Source: DATKUC01 sp964553615 (GTDB taxonomy: Bacteria; Spirochaetota; Spirochaetia; DSM-27196; DATKUC01). Taken from it: DNA of 64,000 nucleotides. The notes under the pieces are model-generated. The model searched no databases, had not been told where the DNA came from, and saw nothing but the letters and a program-made list of their open reading frames with translations. The DNA lies in the NCBI GenBank assembly GCA_964553615.1, contig CAZKMA010000007.1, positions 32,332 through 96,331 on the forward strand. Direction: 5' to 3'. The position numbers and the translations under genes are program-made. Of the stretch, positions 27,037 to 35,988 are shown one piece after another; position 1 is the stretch's first letter; the number at the start of each line of letters is the position of its first letter.

Positions 27037-27987
27037 ACGGACCATCGCGATTTTACCTACCGGACAAAAGACAGACAGGAAATTCATGCCACCGAATGGC
27101 TCTCCGAACATGGGGAGAAACCGAAGGCTATCGTTCAAATCCTTCATGGAATGGCCGAGCACCGGAAGCGCTACACTCATTTTGCGCGATATCTGGTAGA
27201 TGCCGGATATTCGGTGTACGCAGAAGACCACCGAGGGCACGGAGATACAGCCGGCACATTGAATACTGCCGGATTTTTCGCCGAGCATGACGGATGGGAT
27301 CATGTGCTGGAGGATATTCATCAGCTCACAACTATAGCGCGGGAGGCGCACCCGGGTCTTCCTGTTTTCATTTTCGGTCACAGCATGGGCAGTACCCTGG
27401 CAAGAGATTATGCGTCCCGGTACGGGAAGAGCCTGTCCGGCCTTATTCTTTCGGGGGCCGTAGGGAACCCGGGACCCGCGCTCAACTTCGGGATCTGGCT
27501 TGCCCGGCGGCAGACGAAGACAGCCGGTCCGCGATCTCAGAGCTTCAGACTGGATAAGCTTACGTTCGGCCGATTCAATCAGGCATTCAAGACGGCATCC
27601 ACGAAGTTCGACTGGTTGTCGCGAGACGACCGCGAGGTGGCGGGCTACATTGCGGATCCGTACTGCGGATCCGTTTTCACGGCAGGATTTTTCCTTGATT
27701 TCTTCACCGGAATCCGGCAGGTATTTCGCCGGGAGACCATTGATGCGACACCTCCCGAACTGCCGATCCTGTTTCTCTCGGGCCAATGCGATCCGGTCGG
27801 CAATTTCGGTCGTGGGGTTCACTCGTCGGCTCGCGGCTACCGGCGGGCCGGAATAGCCGAGGTCACGGTGAAACTCTATCCCGATGCCCGGCATGAGATG
27901 CTGCACGAGCTGAACAAGACTGAAGCGTATGGGGATATCGTTGCCTGGCTGGAAGAGCACATGAAATCCGTTGAAGCGGCAGAATAA
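27037..27987 (+). CDS. Alpha/beta hydrolase, monoacylglycerol-lipase-like, with apparent ACG start
   Basis: Serine hydrolase of about 316 residues. The oxyanion segment ILHGMAEHRKRY, YAEDHRGHG, the nucleophile elbow GHSMGS, the Asp in GQCDPVG and the His in DARHEML are all present. The family N-terminus (FTYRTKDRQEIHATEWL) is encoded before the first ATG (27151), but the frame has no ATG, GTG or TTG there and is closed by TAG at 27031-27033. The best start is ACG 27037, seven bases after AAGGGGG (27023-27029) and 14 bases from the expected transcript start. An ATG at 27015 lies inside the -10 box and in another frame. Confidence 0.85.
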   Translation, partial: TDHRDFTYRTKDRQEIHATEWLSEHGEKPKAIVQILHGMAEHRKRYTHFARYLVDAGYSVYAEDHRGHGDTAGTLNTAGFFAEHDGWDHVLEDIHQLTTIAREAHPGLPVFIFGHSMGSTLARDYASRYGKSLSGLILSGAVGNPGPALNFGIWLARRQTKTAGPRSQSFRLDKLTFGRFNQAFKTASTKFDWLSRDDREVAGYIADPYCGSVFTAGFFLDFFTGIRQVFRRETIDATPPELPILFLSGQCDPVGNFGRGVHSSARGYRRAGIAEVTVKLYPDARHEMLHELNKTEAYGDIVAWLEEHMKSVEAAE

Positions 27988-27993
27988 GCACTA

Positions 27994-28024
27994 TTGACTA
28001 ATTTGAATATAGTAATTATTATAT
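27994..28024 (+). promoter_or_regulatory. Promoter with AT-rich palindrome before the DUF2892 gene
   Basis: TTGACT (27994-27999), 17 bases, TATTAT (28017-28022). An 18-base near-palindrome, ATATAGTAATTATTATAT (28007-28024), covers the -10 box and is a good repressor-site candidate. Confidence 0.6.
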
Positions 28025-28083
28025 ACTAGTACTGTACGGCGGAATACCAGAATAGTTATCCGCTGTCGGGACAGGAGGTTCGA

Positions 28084-28284
28084 ATGACAAAGAATATGGG
28101 TCTCGTAGATAGGATCATCCGTGTGATTTTTGCGGTGGTTGTGCTTGTACTCATCATTGCCGGCCAGCTCAGCACTGTCGCGGCAATAATCCTCGGAATA
28201 CTTGGGCTTGTGTTCCTCGTAACGGCACTCGTGGGCACATGTCCGCTCTACCTTCCCTTCAAGATCTCGACCCGCAAGAGCTGA
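28084..28284 (+). CDS. DUF2892 (YgaP-type) small membrane protein
   Basis: A 66-residue protein with two membrane helices (IIRVIFAVVVLVLIIAG and IILGILGLVFLVTALVG) and the family ending TCPLYLPFKISTRKS. In other bacteria this domain is found alone or fused to rhodanese in YgaP and is often linked to sulfide or thiol metabolism. AGGAGG precedes ATG 28084. The gene stands alone under its own strong promoter and palindrome. Confidence 0.85.
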   Translation: MTKNMGLVDRIIRVIFAVVVLVLIIAGQLSTVAAIILGILGLVFLVTALVGTCPLYLPFKISTRKS

Positions 28285-28440
28285 TTCACTCGTTTACCGC
28301 ACAATGGATGCGCCCCCGACAGGCTGACGGAGATCCGATAAGGGTCGACGAAAGCGCGTCGGCCGGCGCGCCCGTCATTCCTTTCCTTTCGAATCCGATG
28401 TGGTAGTATAGACTTAACACGGGCCGATTCGGAGGTCGGA

Positions 28441-29262
28441 ATGAGCGAGGCGGAGGTCATTCAGAAATTCCCTCGGGCACCCGTAACCGGTGACACTCTG
28501 GACAGGGAGCTTCGAAGGCTCGGCTTGCATGCCGGGACGACGGTAATTGTGCACTCCAGCTTGAGTTCACTCGGTTGGGTCTGCGGAGGAGCGGTACCGA
28601 TTGTTCAGGCAATCATGGATATCGTGCGCCCGTTTGGCAATGTTGTCATGCCCACGCATACGAATCATCTCTCGGATCCAGCCGGTTGGGACAATCCTCC
28701 GGTACCCGCCGGATGGTGGGAGATAATCCGCAAAGAGATGCCTCCCTTCATCCCGGACACAACCCCTTCCCGCGGAATGGGCGCCGTTCCCGAGCTTTTT
28801 CGCACCATGCCTCATGTAATCCGGAGCAATCACCCCCATTTTTCCTTTGCAGCATGGGGTGAACGGAGTATTGAAATCACCGCCGAACACAGTCTGGACT
28901 TTGGCCTCGGTGACGGCTCACCGCTCGCACGGGTGTACGATCTCGATGGACAGGTGCTCTTGCTCGGCGTCGGTTTCGATCGGAACACATCGTTTCATCT
29001 CTCGGAGCACCGTTCTGAGTTCCCGGGGAAGGAAATTACCGAGCGAATGGCCCCGATGCTGATCAATGGGCACCGGCGCTGGAAGCAGTACCGGGATGTG
29101 AATATCGACTCAGGCGACTTCGCGGCTCTTGGCCGCGACTTCCTGGATGCAAATGAACAGGCAATACGCGTCGGGACTGTCGGGAACGCGACCTGTCACC
29201 TGTTTCCGCAGCGGCTGGCGGTGGATTTCGGGATCGACTGGTTTCGCAGAAAGCGGCGCTGA
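28441..29262 (+). CDS. AAC(3)-family N-acetyltransferase
   Basis: A 273-residue protein of the aminoglycoside 3-N-acetyltransferase fold. Family segments are VIVHSSLSSLGWVCGGA, VMPTHTNHLSDP, the PSRGMGAVPELFRTMP block and RSNHPHFSFAAWG. Chromosomal members often act on unknown amines, so resistance should not be assumed. GGAGG (28431-28435) lies 5 bases before the ATG. The 156-base gap upstream shows a TAGTATAGA -10-like stretch but no clear -35. Confidence 0.88.
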   Translation: MSEAEVIQKFPRAPVTGDTLDRELRRLGLHAGTTVIVHSSLSSLGWVCGGAVPIVQAIMDIVRPFGNVVMPTHTNHLSDPAGWDNPPVPAGWWEIIRKEMPPFIPDTTPSRGMGAVPELFRTMPHVIRSNHPHFSFAAWGERSIEITAEHSLDFGLGDGSPLARVYDLDGQVLLLGVGFDRNTSFHLSEHRSEFPGKEITERMAPMLINGHRRWKQYRDVNIDSGDFAALGRDFLDANEQAIRVGTVGNATCHLFPQRLAVDFGIDWFRRKRR

Positions 29263-29322
29263 TCTTCGGCGAACGCACTTTCATTCAACCCATGGACGCG
29301 TGGTAAACTCCGACGAAAAGGG

Positions 29323-29328
29323 TATAAT
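29323..29328 (+). promoter_or_regulatory. Strong -10 box before the FecR/TPR gene
   Basis: A perfect TATAAT lies 65 bases upstream of the ATG at 29393. No good -35 hexamer is seen 16-18 bases before it, so an activator or an unusual sigma use is possible. Confidence 0.5.
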
Positions 29329-29392
29329 ACTGGTAAGTATTGATGAATACGTTCGGGTCTCCTCCGGATGAATGACAATAGGAGTTGAAACC

Positions 29393-30289
29393 ATGAAGTG
29401 GAAGCTTATTGCTGCTGCTCTGATTGTTTCGGCTACGGCACTTGCAGGCGCACAGAGTTTTTCAGCAGATTACGTGCAGGGTCAGGTCGACCTCCAGCAA
29501 ACAGGTGGCTGGTACGGTATCGCAATCGGAGACTCAATTCCCGCCGATGCAACGATTCGCCTCGGATCGAACTCATACGCTGAACTCTCAGATGGTCTGG
29601 TAACCCTGAAGCTTGCTCAGCCGGGAGTTTACCGCATTCCCGCGCTCGTGAAGGGAAGCGCGGACAACAACTCTGCAGGCCTCGGGAGTATTCTTACGCA
29701 GCGCGTGGCGGCTCTTGCCGGAAGTAGCAATAGCCGCGACGGTGCGGTCGCCGGGGGCGTCCGTGCCCGCCAGGCGCCGACGGGTCCTCCGACCATCTGG
29801 GCAGGCGGCGAGAATCCGGACGACCTCATCAGCCAGGGGCTCACGCTCATGCAGCAGGGGAACTTCGACGAAGCCTACTATCGCTTCAAGGACGCATACG
29901 ACAGCGCGGATTCTACACTTGCTCCCGAGGCAGGCTTCTACGTCGGCTACGCAGCGTCGCTCCGAAACGATACCCGCAACGCGATCAAGTATCTCTCGGA
30001 GTTCAAGCCCAGTCCGACGACAAGCTACTACAGCGACCAGGTGCTGACCCTCGCCCAGCTCTACGTACAGACATTTGCGTACAGGAGCTCGCTCGACCTC
30101 CTCTCACCGTACATCGCGGGTGGAAACGAAGGAGACCAGTCTCTGGAGACCGCATATCTCCTCGAGGGGATTGCGTACCGTGGGCTCGGAGACACAGCCC
30201 GGTCAAAGTCCGCTCTCATCCGTGCAAGAGATCTTATTCCCGGCTCGAAGATTGCTGCGGCCGCGGCAAAGCTTCTCGCCGGCATGTGA
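29393..30289 (+). CDS. Exported protein with FecR-like and TPR-like regions
   Basis: A 298-residue protein with a clear signal peptide (MKWKLIAAALIVSATALAGAQS). After it, residues about 25-90 resemble a FecR-type beta domain (VQGQVDLQQTGGWYGIAIGD, then SIPADATIRLGSNSYAELS). The C-terminal half is helical with TPR-like repeats (LMQQGNFDEAYYRFKDAYDS and AYLLEGIAYRGLGDTARSKS). It probably acts in the periplasm as a scaffold; the partner is unknown. AGGAG lies 8 bases before the ATG. Confidence 0.75.
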   Translation: MKWKLIAAALIVSATALAGAQSFSADYVQGQVDLQQTGGWYGIAIGDSIPADATIRLGSNSYAELSDGLVTLKLAQPGVYRIPALVKGSADNNSAGLGSILTQRVAALAGSSNSRDGAVAGGVRARQAPTGPPTIWAGGENPDDLISQGLTLMQQGNFDEAYYRFKDAYDSADSTLAPEAGFYVGYAASLRNDTRNAIKYLSEFKPSPTTSYYSDQVLTLAQLYVQTFAYRSSLDLLSPYIAGGNEGDQSLETAYLLEGIAYRGLGDTARSKSALIRARDLIPGSKIAAAAAKLLAGM

Positions 30290-30298
30290 TCTGCGAAA

Positions 30299-31906
30299 CT
30301 ACAGAACGCCGAGTTTTTTTGCGAACGCTGTGAGCACCGGGTCCACGGATCCTTTTCCGAGGACCTGCGTGGTGAGTACCTTCCCCAGTTGCACGCCCTC
30401 CTGGTCGAAACTGTTTATGTTCCAGGTCAAACCCTGAAACATCACCTTGTTTTCGAAGTGGGCAAGAAGTGCACCGAGTGATTGTGGCGTCAGGAGTCTT
30501 CCGTAGATGATGCTCGACGGCCGGTTTCCGGGGAAGGTCTTATTGGGATTTTCATCCTGCTTTCCGAGTGCAAATGCGACTATCTGAGCCGCCAGATTCG
30601 CATTGAGCTTTCGCTGACTCGTAGAGCCTTCATATTCGACGTCGGTCCCCAGTTGCGACTCGAGAAACCCGATGAACTGGAGCGGAACGACATCCGTGCC
30701 CTGGTGTAGCAATTGATAGAAACTGTGCTGACCGTTTGTTCCCGGTTCGCCGAAAACGACCGGACCGGTGGAGTACGCTATGGGTTCGCCACGCCGGTTC
30801 ACGCGCTTTCCGTTGCTTTCCATGTCCAGCTGCTGGAGGTGTGCGGGGAATCGGGACAGCCCCTGGCTGTAGGGCAGGACCGCCGTGTAGGGGTATCCAA
30901 GCACATTTCGCTCAAACACGCCAATCATCGCGTCAAGCAGACTTGCATTCTTGCGAATGTCCGGCTCGAGCGCCGCAACATCAGCCTCGTGCGCACCGCT
31001 CAGGAATTGGGCGAAGATCTCCTTTCCATAGGCCAGACTCATTACCGCGCCGCCGACGGCGCTGGAACCTGAGTAACGTCCGCCGATGTAATCGTCTATG
31101 AAGAATGCATCGAGATATTCGCTCGACTTCGCGAGCGGGCTGGTCTCGGAGGTTACGCAGACGATGTGCTTCTTTGGTTTCAGTCCCGGGATGGCTGCCT
31201 TTTCCATCGTCCTTACCACAAATGCTTCGTTCGTCAGGGTTTCGAGCGTTGTTCCGCTCTTCGAAACGAGCACAAACAGTGTTGTCTCGGGATCCACTTT
31301 GCCAAGAACATCAGCAGCGTCATCCGGATCGACGTTCGAAATAAAGAACGTCCGGAGTCGCGACCGTCGCGTGTCACCGCTCGGATCCTTGCTCTGGTGG
31401 TTTTCCAGCGCAATGTAGAGAGCCCGCGGTCCCAGATCTGATCCGCCAATGCCCACCTGCACAACCGTATCGAACGCTCGTCCGGTCGAACCGCGGATCT
31501 CGCCTGAATGAACCTTTGCTGCAAACTTACTTGTTCGGGCCTGCTGCTCCTGATAGAACTCGCGAAGATTCCTTCCGTCTTTGATTACGGGTTTTCCGGA
31601 CTGTCCACGCACGAGATGATGAAGCACCATGCGTTTTTCGCCGGTGTTCATGACCTCACCGTCGAGGATCGCGCGGTATTTGGCAATGAGCTGTTGTTCG
31701 TCGGCAAGGTCCTGCAACAGATCGAGCGTTGTATCATCAATGAGCTTCGCCGCATAGTTGTATCGAAGCCCGGCCGCTGCGGACACTTCGTAGGCTTCCA
31801 CGCGCTTCTGGTTCAACATGGAATGGAGACTGGATTTTGCACCATGTGCGCGCAACTTCTTGAAGGCGGAGGTCGTGTCAAGATTGTCGTATTTCAGTTC
31901 AGACAT
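30299..31906 (-). CDS. pgi: Glucose-6-phosphate isomerase
   Basis: Interconverts glucose-6-phosphate and fructose-6-phosphate. The 535 residues contain VGIGGSDLGPRALY, the sugar-phosphate loop VSKSGTTLETLTNE, GGRYSGSSAVGG (PGI signature region) and the C-terminal GLTWNINSFDQEGVQLGK with the catalytic Lys/Gln region. ATG 31906 (MSELKYDN) is preferred over the longer frame to 31963, which would overlap the upstream gene. It feeds the same substrate pool as zwf further right. Confidence 0.96.
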   Translation of the reverse strand: MSELKYDNLDTTSAFKKLRAHGAKSSLHSMLNQKRVEAYEVSAAAGLRYNYAAKLIDDTTLDLLQDLADEQQLIAKYRAILDGEVMNTGEKRMVLHHLVRGQSGKPVIKDGRNLREFYQEQQARTSKFAAKVHSGEIRGSTGRAFDTVVQVGIGGSDLGPRALYIALENHQSKDPSGDTRRSRLRTFFISNVDPDDAADVLGKVDPETTLFVLVSKSGTTLETLTNEAFVVRTMEKAAIPGLKPKKHIVCVTSETSPLAKSSEYLDAFFIDDYIGGRYSGSSAVGGAVMSLAYGKEIFAQFLSGAHEADVAALEPDIRKNASLLDAMIGVFERNVLGYPYTAVLPYSQGLSRFPAHLQQLDMESNGKRVNRRGEPIAYSTGPVVFGEPGTNGQHSFYQLLHQGTDVVPLQFIGFLESQLGTDVEYEGSTSQRKLNANLAAQIVAFALGKQDENPNKTFPGNRPSSIIYGRLLTPQSLGALLAHFENKVMFQGLTWNINSFDQEGVQLGKVLTTQVLGKGSVDPVLTAFAKKLGVL

Positions 31907-31938
31907 GTAATTAATGTGCTGATCTTTCGATCTGATTG

Positions 31939-33855
31939 TCAAGGACGGTGATCGCTTCCCCACGAGGTTGCCACCCGATTCTTGCCGAGCTGCTTTGCCC
32001 GGTAGAGGGCGCGATCGGCCTTGTCCACCAGATGCTCCGGATCCATTCCCGCTCTTGGCTGTTCGCTCGCAGCGCCGACGCTAATGGTAACGACGGGGAC
32101 CACTTCGGAATATTCGTGAGGAATTTTCAATTCCTCGACGGCGGCCCGCACTTTTTCGGCAACCCGCGCGGCGCCGAGCTGGGAGGTGTCCGGCAGAACA
32201 ATAACAAACTCTTCACCGCCGTACCGGCAAAGGAAGTCGACCGAACGGTGAATGGCTGAGGAGAGCGCTTCGGAGACTTTCCGGAGCACCTCGTCTCCCG
32301 ATTGATGCCCGTAGTTGTCGTTGTATGGCTTGAACCCGTCGATATCGACCATGAGAATTGAAAGGGACCTGTTGTTGCGGACCGCGCGGGCCCATTCCTC
32401 AGTGATGAACTGATCGAAATGTCGTCGGTTCGCTGCGCCGGTCAAGGCATCAATGTATGACAGTTCCCGAAGGCTGTCGTTCGCCATGCGCAGTCTGTCC
32501 TGCAATCGCGTCAGGTACTCGACCTGACGGTAGATACGGGCGAAACGACGCGCAAGCAGTACTGCCTGAAAGACAATAAAAATGAACAGCGCGTACGGGA
32601 AGATATAGGGAGTACCGATGAGTTGATTATTTACCAGAATATCGTTGAGCACGCCGACAAAAAATACGACATACCCTGAAAGAAATATCACCGAACCGAC
32701 TCGTCTGCGTCGGATGGCAACGGCGAGCACCCAGAAGAGATAGCCGGCAGTCAGCAGGACAATTCCCTGGTACACAACGAGGATTCGGCCGTACACCATG
32801 TTGGGAGTGAACAGGATTAATCCCGTGTAGAGCCCGCTCGCTATGAGCGCGGCGTTTCTGACGGCGAGCGTGAACTGACGCCGATACAATGTGTGGGCAT
32901 ACAGCAGGAAAACCGAAAAACCAACACTGAGTGTCGTGAAGTCGACCTTCTCTATTCCTTCCCATGACAGCAGACCGTGGAATGGTGGCCGTTCATGTGC
33001 GCCGGTTACGTATATTCGTAGGACCGTTATCAGACAGAACAGTCCGAAATAGAGCGCCGTTCGATCCTGGCTGCGGAGAACGAAGAGTCCGATCTGATAA
33101 AGCCCCATCACGAGAAATGCCCCTATGAGCAGGAAGTCGAAGTTGACTCGTTGTTCACGCTGATATTGGAGGGTACGTTCGCTGCCCAGCCGGATGCTCG
33201 ATGTAATTCCGGCGTTCCGATGGAAATAGTTGGCGACGTGAAGGACAATGTCGATTTCGCCGCGGTCTGGGGAGAATGCTTCGGTCTTCGTTGTCTGAAC
33301 GGGTATTTCTGTACTGCGTGACGTACCAATGGTTCCGGAGGCCAACACCCGAACTCCATTGATGAAACACGTGTAGGAGGTCCGGACGTTCGGGACCAGG
33401 AGCATCATGGGACCAACGGATCCCGGCAGCAGAACGCGAAGGTGGTAGGTCGCGTATCCTTCAGCGGGCAAGTGCCGGTCATGCAATCCGGTGGTCCAGG
33501 ATTGCGGCACATCGATCATCCCGGTGAGTCTGATACCGTTCCTGCGAAGCTCAGCTTCCGAACTTCCTGAAGAAGAGAACATGGTCGGTGAGACGAATTG
33601 ATTCCAGTAGAACTCCCACTTCCCGGCCAGCGAAACGGCACCATTCCGGGAAAAATCCCAGGAACGAAGGTCAAGCGTACCGTCCACCGCACGGGGGGAC
33701 ACCCGGAATGATCCCTGAGCAAACAATGTGCCGGAAAGGAGCAGCATCATCACTGCGGAACAGGTAAGCTTGAGGAGGACTCGCACAGCATTCGGTGTGC
33801 TCGGTAATCCGATTATTCGTCTGTCAAGCGAAAACTGTCCACCGAAGCTACTCAA
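31939..33855 (-). CDS. 7TMR-DISM diguanylate cyclase
   Basis: A 638-residue membrane protein that should make c-di-GMP. It has a signal-like N-terminus, a periplasmic DISMED2-type beta domain (KWEFYWNQF region, about 65-220), seven helices (about 230-430), a short coiled coil (QVEYLTRLQDRLRMANDSLR) and a GGDEF domain. The active site is YGGEEFVI, and an RSVD inhibitory site lies five residues before it, so product feedback is likely. The start is unsure: TTG 33855 or GTG 33786, the latter just before the signal peptide. Confidence 0.92.
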   Translation of the reverse strand: MSSFGGQFSLDRRIIGLPSTPNAVRVLLKLTCSAVMMLLLSGTLFAQGSFRVSPRAVDGTLDLRSWDFSRNGAVSLAGKWEFYWNQFVSPTMFSSSGSSEAELRRNGIRLTGMIDVPQSWTTGLHDRHLPAEGYATYHLRVLLPGSVGPMMLLVPNVRTSYTCFINGVRVLASGTIGTSRSTEIPVQTTKTEAFSPDRGEIDIVLHVANYFHRNAGITSSIRLGSERTLQYQREQRVNFDFLLIGAFLVMGLYQIGLFVLRSQDRTALYFGLFCLITVLRIYVTGAHERPPFHGLLSWEGIEKVDFTTLSVGFSVFLLYAHTLYRRQFTLAVRNAALIASGLYTGLILFTPNMVYGRILVVYQGIVLLTAGYLFWVLAVAIRRRRVGSVIFLSGYVVFFVGVLNDILVNNQLIGTPYIFPYALFIFIVFQAVLLARRFARIYRQVEYLTRLQDRLRMANDSLRELSYIDALTGAANRRHFDQFITEEWARAVRNNRSLSILMVDIDGFKPYNDNYGHQSGDEVLRKVSEALSSAIHRSVDFLCRYGGEEFVIVLPDTSQLGAARVAEKVRAAVEELKIPHEYSEVVPVVTISVGAASEQPRAGMDPEHLVDKADRALYRAKQLGKNRVATSWGSDHRP

Positions 33856-33940
33856 GACATTTGTGTCCTCTACTCAACCTCGGCACCAGGGAATGTGCCG
33901 TACAGGAATTCAGTATTCTCCCAGGCGTCCCGGCCGTTTC

Positions 33941-35176
33941 CTATGAGAGCTCTTTCTCAAATTTCCTCAACGCGCGTTCAAGCCGTGCCATGCCTTCGTC
34001 TATTTCATCATCGGTAATTACCAGTGTCGGTGCAATACGGAGCACGTTTTTCCCGGAGCGCAGGAGCAACAGACCTTCCTCTCGAGCCGCCTGGAGAATA
34101 TCCGCTGAAAGCTGTGCGCCTTTCTCCGGTTCCGGACCGACCGGAATACCGCGCAGAAGTCCTTTCCCGCGGAGTTCCCCCAATTGGGGAAAGCGGCTTT
34201 GCAACGTCTCTATCCGCGATTCAAGATGGGCAGCGGCGCTTTGGACCCGTTCCATGAAGCCCGGCGCGGTAATCGTATCCCAGACGTACCCGGCCACCGC
34301 CGTGGTTACCGGTCCGCCTCCGAACGTGGTTCCGTGATCACCCGGTTTCAGGAGCTCGTTCACCTTTCCGGGGATGAGTGTTGCCGAAAGGGGGAGTCCG
34401 GCAGCCAGTGGTTTCGAGAGTGTCACAATATCCGGTTCGAGTCCAACGCCCTGCGAAGCATAGAGATTGCCCGTACGCCCCATGCCGGTCTGAATCTCAT
34501 CGGCAATAAGGAGAACGTCATGCTTTCGGCAGATCGCGTTCAACGCCTCGGCGAATGCGCGGTTCATTGCGACGAGGCCGCCTTCGCCCTGGACAACTTC
34601 ACAGATGACCGCGGAAAACCGGTCATCTACCGTCCGCTCGAGGCTTTCAACATCGTTGATCGGTATAGTCTCAACACCGGGAATAAGCGGCTCATAGGGC
34701 TCCTGGTAATGTAAATTGGGCGTTACCGAGAGCGATCCGAGAGTTCGCCCGTGGAATGCGTTCTGAAAACAGAGAAACCGGTGATGTCCGTTCCCCCGTT
34801 TCCGGTAGGCGTATAGTCTCGAATACTTCAGTGCGGCCTCGTTTGCCTCAGACCCTGAGTTGCCGAAGTGCACCGCAGAGAAGCCTCCTGCGGAGAAGCT
34901 CCCGCTTTCTACGAGTTTCGCCGCGAGGTCGATAGTCGGCTGTGTGGTGTAGAGATTCGACACATGGATAAGCTTCTTCATCTGCTCGTAGGCAATGCGT
35001 GCCACATCTTCGCGACCGTAGCCGAGCGCATTGACTGCGATGCCGGACCCGAAATCGAGGTATGTGTTCCCGGCGCGATCCTCGAGCGTGGTGCCGTCGC
35101 CGCGCTCGAGGACAAGCAGATCGGTTGCGTAGTTGCGGGGTAGTGGTGGATTATGCACCATTGGATCGTGTTTCAT
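33941..35176 (-). CDS. argD: Acetylornithine aminotransferase
   Basis: PLP enzyme converting N-acetylglutamate semialdehyde to N-acetylornithine. The 411 residues have FGNSGSEANEAALK, QNAFHGRTLGSLSVT, the DEIQTGMGRTG signature and the PLP-lysine site TLSKPLAAGLP. GGAGGAA precedes the ATG. It is the last gene of the argR-argC-argB-argD unit, 16 bases after argB. Related ornithine or succinylornithine activities cannot be excluded, but context fits arginine synthesis. Confidence 0.95.
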   Translation of the reverse strand: MKHDPMVHNPPLPRNYATDLLVLERGDGTTLEDRAGNTYLDFGSGIAVNALGYGREDVARIAYEQMKKLIHVSNLYTTQPTIDLAAKLVESGSFSAGGFSAVHFGNSGSEANEAALKYSRLYAYRKRGNGHHRFLCFQNAFHGRTLGSLSVTPNLHYQEPYEPLIPGVETIPINDVESLERTVDDRFSAVICEVVQGEGGLVAMNRAFAEALNAICRKHDVLLIADEIQTGMGRTGNLYASQGVGLEPDIVTLSKPLAAGLPLSATLIPGKVNELLKPGDHGTTFGGGPVTTAVAGYVWDTITAPGFMERVQSAAAHLESRIETLQSRFPQLGELRGKGLLRGIPVGPEPEKGAQLSADILQAAREEGLLLLRSGKNVLRIAPTLVITDDEIDEGMARLERALRKFEKELS

Positions 35177-35192
35177 GAGCCGAATTCCTCCG

Positions 35193-35966
35193 TCAGAGTA
35201 TTATACGTGTTCCCTGCGAGCCGTCGAGGAGGCGAGCGAGGTCGCCGTATTCATTGAACTCTCCAATGATTATCTGCTCGACTCCACGCTTCAGCGCGGC
35301 GATCGAAGAGCGTGCCTTCGGTATCATTCCGCCGCTGATTGCACCTGCGCCGATTTCCCGCTCGATTTCCGCTTCGGTCAGTTGCGGAGCCACGGTGGTA
35401 TCCAGGATGATGCCGGGTGTGTCAGAGAGAAAAAGGAGAGACCGGGCGTGCAACGCGGCGGCAACATCGAGCGCTGCCTCGTCCGCGTTTATGTTCAGTG
35501 CGTTGCCTGCGTCGTCGACCGAAACAGACGCAATCACCGGCACGTACCCCCCGTCCATGAGGAGGTCGAGCGGCTTCCTGTCGACCTTTTTCACGTGACC
35601 GGTTCGATTCTGCGCAACGGCGTCCACGCTCTCCCCGGTGAAAAGCGGGCCGTCAGCTCCGGAAAACCCGAAAGCCGGTACGCCACAGCTTTGAAATCGT
35701 CGTACGATCTCCTTGTTTACCTTTCCGGCCAGTACCATATCGACAATTTCCATTTCGGCGGCCGACGTCATGCGGATGCCGTCCTTGAATACCGGCTGCA
35801 GCCCGAATGTTTTTGTAATCCGGCTTACCTCGGCGCCACCCCCGTGAATGACCACAATGCGGTGGCCGGCTTGAAGTTGGGCCAGTTCGCGCGCGAAAAT
35901 TCTCTGTGTTGCGTCGTCGCCGGCAGGTTTACCGCCGATCTTGATAGCGATGACGTCCTGTTCCAT
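35193..35966 (-). CDS. argB: Acetylglutamate kinase
   Basis: Phosphorylates N-acetylglutamate. The 257 residues have the N-terminal phosphate loop IKIGGKPAG, VIHGGGAEVSR, and the C-terminal SGGMIPKARSSIAALKRGV. The short length resembles the arginine-insensitive E. coli type, which lacks the N-terminal helix of feedback-inhibited enzymes; regulation by ArgR may therefore matter more. AGAGGAG precedes the ATG. The gap to argC is 22 bases. Confidence 0.95.
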   Translation of the reverse strand: MEQDVIAIKIGGKPAGDDATQRIFARELAQLQAGHRIVVIHGGGAEVSRITKTFGLQPVFKDGIRMTSAAEMEIVDMVLAGKVNKEIVRRFQSCGVPAFGFSGADGPLFTGESVDAVAQNRTGHVKKVDRKPLDLLMDGGYVPVIASVSVDDAGNALNINADEAALDVAAALHARSLLFLSDTPGIILDTTVAPQLTEAEIEREIGAGAISGGMIPKARSSIAALKRGVEQIIIGEFNEYGDLARLLDGSQGTRIIL

Positions 35967-35988
35967 GAAATTGCTCCTCTGAGGGTAA

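Noticed and set aside
28441..29262. Acquired aminoglycoside resistance gene
   Set aside because: The fold is AAC(3), but there is no mobile context, base use matches neighbours, and chromosomal homologues often have other substrates.
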